From NCBI GenBank assembly GCA_905197905.1, contig CAJKAP010000016.1:1-39434 (forward strand): a stretch of DNA of 39,434 nucleotides. Reading direction: 5' to 3'. The number at the start of each line of letters is the position of its first letter. The stretch's first letter is position 1. This DNA comes from an uncultured Sutterella sp. GTDB taxonomy: Bacteria > Pseudomonadota > Gammaproteobacteria > Burkholderiales > Burkholderiaceae_F. This document shows, in pieces, positions 1 through 7,043 of the stretch. Below the pieces are notes generated by a model that was not told where the DNA came from, did not search any database, and saw only the letters and a program-made list of their open reading frames with translations. A program made the position numbers and the translations under genes.

Positions 1-716
1 AAAAAAAATTGGATTTTTATCAAATCTATTATTTTGAATAATGCCATTCCTGATATATTTTTCTTTTCAGAAGTTTTATCTGTCAAATATTTAGAAAGTT
101 CATTTTGTATATCTTCTGAAGAATATCTAGATGAAGATAAACACCACAATGAACTTTCATTTAAAGCAATAAAATGGCTAGGAAAGGCATAATATAGGCT
201 TGCTATAAAAAACTCTATTCGTCTTCGATCATTGCCATCCTCAGACAATGATGAAATTATCTTATCTATTAGGGCTATACATGTTTGTCTTTCTTTTGGC
301 TCAGATTTTAAATTATCTTCTAATCCACAGTAATTATGAATTTCAAAAAAGAGATCCCAAAGATTATCAAAAACGTCAGGGTTACCATTTGAAAAGGAAT
401 ATTTTAAATAATTTATTTGTAGACCTGGAAAGTTTTTCCGAGATTTAACGTTATCAGGAATGGAAAAAGAACAATAATCATCTGAAAATTTTTTCAGCCC
501 ATCTACAAGCAGTGATGGATAATTGGGAACATATCTACCCAGAATACAAAAAAAAGTAAAAGGATCTATTTCTTCTTTTTTAAAGTGATACTCCTCTTCT
601 TGAGAAAGAATTTCATCTATATAATCAATTTTTTTCAAAAAACTTTCTTTATCATTGGATAATATTAATTCAGATAAAAACTCAAAAGCAGAAACCCAGT
701 CAACAAATATTTCCAC
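1..716 (-). CDS. Partial McrB-like restriction ATPase, N-terminal region (runs off left edge)
   Basis: An open frame of 238 codons reads on the minus strand from a GTG at 716 to the window edge without a stop, although the DNA is very AT-rich, so it is very unlikely to be chance. A TAG lies two codons upstream of the GTG and an AGGA box sits about 9 bases before it, which fixes the start. The predicted protein is rich in Phe, Tyr, Lys and Glu. It carries EEIDPFTFF near residue 50, NFPGLQIN near 100 and a DNLWDLF stretch near 125. This order recalls the region ahead of the AAA domain in some McrB-family GTPases/ATPases (IDPFSFF..., GIPVLNN..., IDxLWxLF). The P-loop that would prove it lies outside the window. 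The low GC compared with neighbours suggests transfer. It could be another AT-rich hypothetical; family call moderate to low, existence of a gene high. Confidence 0.6.
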   Translation of the reverse strand, partial: MEIFVDWVSAFEFLSELILSNDKESFLKKIDYIDEILSQEEEYHFKKEEIDPFTFFCILGRYVPNYPSLLVDGLKKFSDDYCSFSIPDNVKSRKNFPGLQINYLKYSFSNGNPDVFDNLWDLFFEIHNYCGLEDNLKSEPKERQTCIALIDKIISSLSEDGNDRRRIEFFIASLYYAFPSHFIALNESSLWCLSSSRYSSEDIQNELSKYLTDKTSEKKNISGMALFKIIDLIKIQFF

Positions 717-753
717 GATCTATGATCCTAAAGTATTAGTGAACAACGATTTC

Positions 754-759
754 ATTATA
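754..759 (-). promoter_or_regulatory. -10 box for the left-edge gene
   Basis: The minus strand reads a perfect TATAAT here, 38 bases before the GTG start at 716. The hexamer 17 bases upstream (777-782) reads CAACAG, a poor -35. Confidence 0.4.
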
Positions 760-866
760 TAAAACTTCCTCATCGCCTGTTGACATTTCTTTTTAAGCAA
801 ATAAGGGGTGATCGGCATCTTGGTAGCACTACCACTACTAACAGTCTTAAATGAGACATCATATCG

Positions 867-887
867 GTACTCAGATTGTCTGAGTAC
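867..887. repeat. Perfect 9-bp inverted repeat upstream of AT1 promoter
   Basis: GTACTCAGA and TCTGAGTAC form a perfect inverted repeat with a 3-base centre (TTG). It ends 37 bases before the TATATT box of the first autotransporter, where an activator or repressor could bind; it could also be a hairpin. No T-run follows, so a terminator is unlikely. Confidence 0.5.
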
Positions 888-906
888 TTCCTCTATCCCC
901 CCGATT

Positions 907-929
907 TTGTCAAAATTCTGTGATATATT
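907..929 (+). promoter_or_regulatory. AT1 promoter candidate (TTGTCA, 11 bases, TG-A-TATATT)
   Basis: TTGTCA at 907-912 and an extended -10 (TG, one base, TATATT at 924-929) followed by TTCA. The same layout occurs before AT2 and AT4. The 11-base gap is too short for a normal sigma-70 -35, so promoter strength may rest on the extended -10, with TTGnnA as a separate element. It predicts a leader of roughly 145-150 bases. Confidence 0.45.
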
Positions 930-1084
930 TCATCGATTTCTCGGGAATTTGACGGCTATCGATTTAGTTCTTCTCAAAGTACGACCTCTTTTTCTTTCTC
1001 TTTCCCCGTGGTGCCACCCTCCTCATTTTGCATCCACAAAATCACTCTCTCATTTAACCTCACAACCCACCACAGGGATGAATT

Positions 1085-3760
1085 GTGCCTATCGCTTTTA
1101 GAAAAACAACACTCGCGCTTCAAGTCTCTGCAGCGCTTCTCTCTTCCTCTCTCCTTTTGCAGAGCGGCTTAGCTCAGGCTAGCTATACCTATGACCGTAG
1201 CACCGATACGGCTATATATACTGATCAGATTCTTAGCGGAAATGCTGACGAACGTATTGCTGGTGATTTTGAACAATACTATTTGTTCCCCGGAAATACA
1301 CTCTTTATCCTTAAGGACAGAAAGCCGAAAGCTATTTTTCATAACTCTGATTTGGGCGGTGGTAAGGTCACTTTAGACAATAGCGCTCAGCCTGAGGTTC
1401 CCACGGTTTTTAATGATCTTAAGAAGCAAACCGTCATAAATTCCAACATAACCGTATTCAGAGGAAATCCCCAACTTCATTTGAGTGAGACGCATTTTGA
1501 GATACTTTCCGATGAATCTTATTTTGAGTCGACTCTGCCTGGTCTGAATACGACTAATCCCGTATTTATGCTCGATCACGCATTCCTCAGATTTTTTAAC
1601 AAAACCACTTATATTTCTGGAGATTATAAAGATAGAGATTTTCTAAGAGTAACTGGCTACGCCTTAGGAAAAGGTGATTTCTATACTGAAAAATTAGTCA
1701 CGGACGAGCAAAACTCTTTTAAACACTTGATTCACGCGAGTGATAAGGGGAGACTTTCTTTTGGAATAACACCTCAGAACATTCTTCCTTTGGCGGCGTA
1801 TGACAAACCCATGAAAATATCAGGAGTAATTCGGGCTGATACTGGTGGAGTAGCCGATGTTGGCTTCGGTAATCGTGATTACAAAGAGCAGACACATAAT
1901 TTTATTATCGGGGACGTTGATAAAGATTTCTTGATTGCAGAGAGTGGCGGACAAATTTCGGTTGCTTTACTGGAATCAGAAATCCGACAATCGGGGGGCA
2001 TGATCGCCTCTGGAGAGGGCTCGTCGATTACTATTTTCGGTCGCGACGTTGACAATTTATTCCTCACTGGTCGTGCCATCATCCCACAGTCACAGTACTT
2101 GCTAGCCTACGCTACCGACAAAGCACGTGTTGAGTTGGATCTGACTGGATACTTCCTTCACGCCCTTGGTGACATGGTTGTTAATAAAGGAGCTACTCTC
2201 GAATTTTCAACCACATCTGGGCTGGGTGATTTGCGTATCATGACAGCGTGGACTCACGCTGGCGGGATCAATGAAGCGCCAACAGAGAACGATAATTCTC
2301 GCATCATCGTCAACCTCGTTGACCCCGACCCTAGCACAGTAGCCCCAGAGGATTTGGCCCCAGCTACTGGCCGTGTAGTAAATCCTATAGAGGCTAAAAC
2401 TAGTCACTCGACTATTACGGTCAATGCTCAGGGGAAAAATTCATTCACTGGTGGAGCACGATCGGTTGGCGCCTTTGTCGATGGCGTTCGCTATGGCGGC
2501 AATACGATCACGCTGAACTACTCCGGCGAAAATGCGGGGGCTGACATGGCTACCTTTGAAGCACTTGCTGATAACCGCCTTGAGGCAAACTTTGGAAACA
2601 GCACCTACTTCAACGGCGTAGTACATAACCGTGGACAGATGAAACTTCACTTCTCTAGCGGTTCTGCTTGGGGTGGTGCTAGCAGCCATATGGAGAATTT
2701 CCGCGATGAAACTGGAAAACTTTGGACGAGTCATCTCAGCGTGACCATGGATCCCAATACGGCCTGGTATGAAGACTTTTTTCAAAACTCTGGGATTTCA
2801 GATATTCGCTTAAATCAGGCGCGCCGCGAAGGGCACATGTATGTGCAAGGGCCTTTTGCGTCTACCGAAAGCAGTCAGCTCACATTAAATGCGAGCAATC
2901 GCACGGAATGGTTGGGTGATTTACTTCTCGACGGTGGCTCTACGGAGGCCAATTTTGTTGCGTCTCAGTGGAGAGGTAATGCTTTCCTTCGCGCAGCTGG
3001 GCTTGATCTAAACGTGACTGATAAATCAATCTGGCACGGAGACCTCACTCTCAACGAGGGTGAAGCAAAAGTAACTGTTGCCGACGCCAACTGGAAAGGT
3101 GACGCCATACTTGACAACCTCGCTAATGGGGGAACTCTTGAACTCAATGTGGAAAAAGATACCACTTGGGATGGTGCACTCAATATCGCCGAAGGAAAGG
3201 CAACGGTCTCAGTGAAAGGAGCCGAATGGAAGCAAGGCGTCACGATGGCAAATAGCCGCTTTAATTCTCTCACGGAAAGCGAGATCACCTCTCTCAACAG
3301 TAGTAGTGACACCCCTGTTGACACCAACGTCAGCGCTCCTCTCAAGGCTGGCGATTTGACCCTTTACGTGGGCGACAACACTCATTGGACGGGGGATGTC
3401 AATATCACCAACGGTACGGCAAAGATCGACACTGATCATATTCGTTGGGAAGGTAATGTCACGCTCGCCTCTGACCTCTTCAAGGCAACAAGCGCAGAAA
3501 AGATTTTGGATACCGTGTCTTTGACCACTGCCACTGCTCATGGGACAGGAAGTGAGTTTTCGGTCTATAGACCCTACTATCTAGAGGACCTTGCGGGCAT
3601 GCTACCTGCTGTGCTCGAAAAGTTTGCTCAGAGCAATAAAGCGCTTCAGAAAATCAGTGAAGACGGCAAATTAGCGCTCTCCCTCACCAACACGGAATGG
3701 AAAGGCGATTTAAGCATTAGTCGTGGCACTGCTACTGTTGAGCTAACAGATTCTAAGTGA
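1085..3760 (+). CDS. Autotransporter AT1, N-terminal fragment (signal peptide and passenger, ends at in-frame TGA)
   Basis: This is the first 891 codons of a type V secreted autotransporter. The GTG start follows an AGGG box and opens a signal peptide: basic IAFRK, hydrophobic core, cleavage after GLAQA. The passenger then carries an N-terminal beta-rich region, a DGVRYGGN motif shared with AT2, and from about residue 600 repeated rungs built around W-x-G-D/N (for example SIWHGDLTLNEG, SEW/NTEWKGDLSI). The frame is ended by TGA at 3758-3760 inside LTDSK-(stop)-TGDF. The same phrase is repeated intact as LTDSKWTGDF at about 3937-3963, so a TGG Trp codon became TGA. The frame continues unbroken after the stop to the barrel. 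Without the barrel this fragment would reach the periplasm but could not be anchored or exported. It is either a recent pseudogene, a switched-off copy, or a product of readthrough. Confidence 0.85.
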   Translation: MPIAFRKTTLALQVSAALLSSSLLLQSGLAQASYTYDRSTDTAIYTDQILSGNADERIAGDFEQYYLFPGNTLFILKDRKPKAIFHNSDLGGGKVTLDNSAQPEVPTVFNDLKKQTVINSNITVFRGNPQLHLSETHFEILSDESYFESTLPGLNTTNPVFMLDHAFLRFFNKTTYISGDYKDRDFLRVTGYALGKGDFYTEKLVTDEQNSFKHLIHASDKGRLSFGITPQNILPLAAYDKPMKISGVIRADTGGVADVGFGNRDYKEQTHNFIIGDVDKDFLIAESGGQISVALLESEIRQSGGMIASGEGSSITIFGRDVDNLFLTGRAIIPQSQYLLAYATDKARVELDLTGYFLHALGDMVVNKGATLEFSTTSGLGDLRIMTAWTHAGGINEAPTENDNSRIIVNLVDPDPSTVAPEDLAPATGRVVNPIEAKTSHSTITVNAQGKNSFTGGARSVGAFVDGVRYGGNTITLNYSGENAGADMATFEALADNRLEANFGNSTYFNGVVHNRGQMKLHFSSGSAWGGASSHMENFRDETGKLWTSHLSVTMDPNTAWYEDFFQNSGISDIRLNQARREGHMYVQGPFASTESSQLTLNASNRTEWLGDLLLDGGSTEANFVASQWRGNAFLRAAGLDLNVTDKSIWHGDLTLNEGEAKVTVADANWKGDAILDNLANGGTLELNVEKDTTWDGALNIAEGKATVSVKGAEWKQGVTMANSRFNSLTESEITSLNSSSDTPVDTNVSAPLKAGDLTLYVGDNTHWTGDVNITNGTAKIDTDHIRWEGNVTLASDLFKATSAEKILDTVSLTTATAHGTGSEFSVYRPYYLEDLAGMLPAVLEKFAQSNKALQKISEDGKLALSLTNTEWKGDLSISRGTATVELTDSK

Positions 3761-3799
3761 ACAGGCGACTTCATAAATGACTCCGACAGCACGAAGGTC

Positions 3800-5428
3800 T
3801 TGCGAAGAGTCCCAGAATCACGTAATCCTTTCGCGATTAGTGAGAATAAACCGGAAAGTACCGCGCTCTCCCTGAAGAATTCTACTTGGAAAGGTGACCT
3901 CACAAATAACGTGGGAACTGTGACCGCTACGCTCACAGATTCCAAATGGACAGGCGACTTCACGAATACCGATGAAGGCACAACGCTCTCTTTAAAGGAT
4001 TCCGCCTGGACGGGTAAAGCTGAAAGCGAGGGCTCTATCACCCTACTCGACTCCGAGTGGCACGTGACGGCCGACAGTACCGTGGCAAGCCTCAAAACAG
4101 AAGGTGACTCGGCTATCTTCATGGAAAACGGTTCACGCTCTTTGAACGTGAAAAACTTAGCGGGCGAAGGCACCTTTGTGCTTGACTTTAAGTACAAAGA
4201 CGATAACGTCACGAGTTACCGTACGGGAACTGAGAGCGACTATCTCCTGGTGACGGATTCCGCGGCAGGATCTCGCCGCTTAGTGGCCACGCCAGAGAGT
4301 GACTTTACGGGGCTCACCGCTGGGCATAAGCTCTACTTTGCGACAACGCCTGCGGACGACACGGCCTTTAACATCACAGCGGGTATCTCCAAGTACGTGG
4401 TGCAACGCGATCGTCTCTACAACCTCTTGAACACTTATAAGCTTGACAAGGAGTTGGACAAGACGGGCGAATTTGAGGGGTTTAATAACTGGTTCTTGAC
4501 GCTTGAAGACTCGGAAAAGAAACCTAATGAAAACTCCCATATTCCTGGCGCAACGCTCGGTATGGCCTTAGCCCTTTGGCGTGACAACGACACGCTTTTA
4601 AAGCGCTTAGGCGAAGTGCGTGATACGTCGACTGAAAACGGCGCTTGGGTGCGTTTAACGAACCGCAAGATTGAGCGCACGATTGACCATACGATGAAGG
4701 GACGCTTTACTGGGGTGCAGTTGGGCTACGATCGCAAATTGAGTACTGCTACGCAGGGTGACTGGGTCGTGGGCGCCGCCTTTGCGCATGCTTCTGGTAA
4801 GCCTGAGTTTGACGGTGGGGATGGTTCTGGAAAGCTTGAAAGTAACGAAGTGACGGTCTATGCCACCAACCTTCGAGGAAACGGACATACGATTGACCTT
4901 GTCGGTCGTGTTGGGCGCCTTGACTCAAGCTTTTCTACGACGCTGGGCGACAAAGCCTCCTTTGACAACTGGGCAGCGAGCGTTGGCGTGGAATATGGTA
5001 AGCGTTGGACGATTGGCTCTCACTTCTCTATCGAGCCGCAGGCACAATTAACGTACCACTACCTCTGGGGCGATGAATTCCGCACCAAGTATGGCATTCA
5101 TGTGAACCAGCGAAATGTCGATAGCTTAGTGGGTCGTTTGGGTGTGGTGACGAGCTTTGATTGGGCACGTGGAGAGGCACACGCGGGGCGCGTTTATGCA
5201 AAGGCTTCTGTTGTGCGTGACTTCTTAGGAACCGTGCAAAACGATCTCGTTCAAGACATCACGCTCCACGATACGAACTACTTAAGCGACACTTGGTACG
5301 TGTTGGGTGTCGGCAGCAACGTCAAGATGGGTAAAGGTTGGAACCTCTACCTTGACCTTGAAACAAGCGTGAGTGCTGAGGTGAAAACCAAGTACAACTT
5401 GAATGCGGGCGTGCGTTACGCGTTTTAA
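3800..5428 (+). CDS. Autotransporter AT1, C-terminal fragment (last rungs, autochaperone region, beta-barrel)
   Basis: This is the same reading frame as the upstream fragment, open from codon 3761 directly after the TGA. The TTG at 3800 is only the first formal start and has no convincing ribosome binding site, so independent translation is doubtful. It begins with three or four W-x-G rungs and continues with a pertactin-like closing region (EGTFVLDFKYKDDN, DYLLVTDSAAGSRR, KLYFATTPADDTAF). A linker follows (NNWFLTLED) and then an autotransporter beta-barrel of about 280 residues beginning at LWRDNDTLLKRLGE. It ends in AGVRYAF, with the C-terminal Phe recognised by the BAM machinery. Joined with the first fragment the protein would be about 1447 residues. 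A strong terminator follows at 5452. Confidence 0.85.
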   Translation: MRRVPESRNPFAISENKPESTALSLKNSTWKGDLTNNVGTVTATLTDSKWTGDFTNTDEGTTLSLKDSAWTGKAESEGSITLLDSEWHVTADSTVASLKTEGDSAIFMENGSRSLNVKNLAGEGTFVLDFKYKDDNVTSYRTGTESDYLLVTDSAAGSRRLVATPESDFTGLTAGHKLYFATTPADDTAFNITAGISKYVVQRDRLYNLLNTYKLDKELDKTGEFEGFNNWFLTLEDSEKKPNENSHIPGATLGMALALWRDNDTLLKRLGEVRDTSTENGAWVRLTNRKIERTIDHTMKGRFTGVQLGYDRKLSTATQGDWVVGAAFAHASGKPEFDGGDGSGKLESNEVTVYATNLRGNGHTIDLVGRVGRLDSSFSTTLGDKASFDNWAASVGVEYGKRWTIGSHFSIEPQAQLTYHYLWGDEFRTKYGIHVNQRNVDSLVGRLGVVTSFDWARGEAHAGRVYAKASVVRDFLGTVQNDLVQDITLHDTNYLSDTWYVLGVGSNVKMGKGWNLYLDLETSVSAEVKTKYNLNAGVRYAF

Positions 5429-5451
5429 TTTTCGTCCTATTTCCTTCACTT

Positions 5452-5489
5452 AAAGGTCGATTCTTCACGTCGAGGAATCGACCTTTTTT
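5452..5489 (+). terminator. Rho-independent terminator of AT1
   Basis: AAAGGTCGATTC pairs with GAATCGACCTTT across an 11-base loop and is followed by a T-run. The stem core AAGGTCGATTC is the same as in the AT3 terminator at 14745. Confidence 0.85.
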
Positions 5490-5603
5490 CCACGCCTAAA
5501 AACCCATTCAAAAAAGCTCTCTAAAAGCTGACAAATTAACTCAACTTTCCTACTGCGAGAGTGGATTAGGGAGTTTTCCTTATATTCTTAAAGAAAATTA
5601 GTT

Positions 5604-5627
5604 TTGACACTTTTTTTATGCTATATT
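5604..5627 (+). promoter_or_regulatory. AT2 promoter candidate (TTGACA, 12 bases, TG-C-TATATT)
   Basis: TTGACA at 5604-5609, then an extended -10 TGCTATATT with its hexamer at 5622-5627, followed by CA. Matches the AT1 and AT4 blocks. It lies 157 bases before the AT2 start. Confidence 0.5.
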
Positions 5628-5635
5628 CACCAGAG

Positions 5636-5653
5636 TTTGACAAGTGTTTGACA
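5636..5653 (+). repeat. TTTGACA direct repeat just downstream of the AT2 promoter
   Basis: TTTGACA occurs at 5636-5642 and 5647-5653, an 11-base period (one helical turn). A third copy overlaps the TTGACA box at 5603-5609. Such phased copies could bind a regulator on one face of the helix. Confidence 0.35.
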
Positions 5654-5783
5654 TCTTCGACAATTCTCCCACACTGCTCGGCGATGACCTTAACCGGTAG
5701 AGATTTCCCTCACTCTATTCACTCTAGTCCGACTCCAAATTCCTCTTTCATTAATTAAACGTTTTGTCTCTCTAGGACCACCT

Positions 5784-6935
5784 ATGCCTAAGACGTTCAA
5801 AAAATCCGCGCTCTCGCTCAATGTTGCGGCTGCGCTTTGCGCATCGCTCTCTTTTGTGGCAACGCCGGCGCTCTCTTCTTATCAGTATATTCAAACCAGC
5901 AATACCGATTTCTACGAACAGCAAATCGTCAGCTCTCACGCCGATGAGCGAGAAGCTGGAGACCTAGAAACCTATAACAATCCTAATCGCAACTTGTCTC
6001 TTTACTTCTGGACAGCGTCTCGCACTCCAAAGGCGATCGTACACGATGCGGATCTGACCGCCCAAAATGTCTCCATCTCATCAAGTTACCGCGATGCTGT
6101 GCTTATTTTGAGCGAAGAAAGAAACATCAATATTTCTGGGAATGAAATCTCTCTCTCCAGTGAAGAAGACGCGGTTCTCACCAAAGGCAATGGCTCTGTG
6201 AGCTTCAGCAACTTTAAAAATCTTAAATTTGCTCCTGGTTTTAATAGAGACTCGCAGAACCGTCCCGTCACCCCTCACGGCACCGCTCTCAAAGATGAAG
6301 GCGCTGGGATTTCGGTTTTAGGCACAAAAGAGAGCGTGGTCACATTTCAGACCTATGAAAACCACCCAGATCCTCTCTTGAAAGCTACCTCCGCCACTGG
6401 TGGGATTAAAATTCAGGCGGGAAAATTCTGGGTGCCAGATAGCTATAAAACCATACACCCCCTCAATTTCGCCTACGTGAGTGACGGAGCAACCATTGAA
6501 GTTGAAGAGTTGGATGGCTACGAAACGACAGACACTCGCAATACCGAATCAAAAATTGGCGGCCTTATCACAGCCACAAAAGGCGGCAAATTTATTGGAA
6601 ACTTCAACAGCAAGCGTGGCCATAAGAATGGAGGCTACACAAAGATTGGGCGTGGGAGCAAAGACGGTTTAATTGCCACCGAAGGTGGGACGATTGAAAT
6701 CAATTTGACAGGAGATTATTCCCAGCTTATCGGCTCTATGAGAGCCTCGGGCGAGGGTTCCAGTATTACGGTCAATTCCACAGGCCAACATGTTCGTGTC
6801 TGGGACCAGGATGACTACTCTCCTACCTACCTCGCCTACATCACCGATAAGGCCAAACTGAATTTGAATTTACAGGGCTTTGATACCAACACGTCGGGCG
6901 ACATTGTCCTCAACAAAGGAGCGGAGTTTAATTAG
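5784..6935 (+). CDS. Autotransporter AT2, N-terminal fragment (ends at in-frame TAG)
   Basis: This is the first 383 codons of the second paralog. The ATG follows a CTAGGACCACCT leader with an AGGA box. The signal peptide has basic PKTFKK, a hydrophobic core and cleavage near TPALS. The mature start (YQYIQTSNTDFYEQQIVSSHADEREAGDLE) matches AT1's beginning (TDQILSGNADERIAGDFE). The frame stops at TAG 6933-6935 after the phrase KGAEFN. In AT1 the equivalent stretch reads KGATLEFSTT, so the stop aligns with an ordinary residue of the passenger. Reading continues in the same frame for another 1021 codons to a normal end. Single-stop pseudogene, silent cassette or readthrough are the options; the first is simplest. 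Confidence 0.8.
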   Translation: MPKTFKKSALSLNVAAALCASLSFVATPALSSYQYIQTSNTDFYEQQIVSSHADEREAGDLETYNNPNRNLSLYFWTASRTPKAIVHDADLTAQNVSISSSYRDAVLILSEERNINISGNEISLSSEEDAVLTKGNGSVSFSNFKNLKFAPGFNRDSQNRPVTPHGTALKDEGAGISVLGTKESVVTFQTYENHPDPLLKATSATGGIKIQAGKFWVPDSYKTIHPLNFAYVSDGATIEVEELDGYETTDTRNTESKIGGLITATKGGKFIGNFNSKRGHKNGGYTKIGRGSKDGLIATEGGTIEINLTGDYSQLIGSMRASGEGSSITVNSTGQHVRVWDQDDYSPTYLAYITDKAKLNLNLQGFDTNTSGDIVLNKGAEFN

Positions 6936-7043
6936 ACGCTCAGTCAAATATCTTGGGGGTCCATTCTGCTTACTTGGGAAAACGAGAAAGTCAACGCTCA
7001 TGAAGCGCCCACGGCGAATGACAATACGATCGTCAACATTAAG

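Noticed and set aside
808..1101. 97-codon plus-strand frame before AT1
   Set aside because: It overlaps the AT1 promoter block, palindrome and ribosome binding site, has no domain resemblance and no good ribosome binding site of its own.
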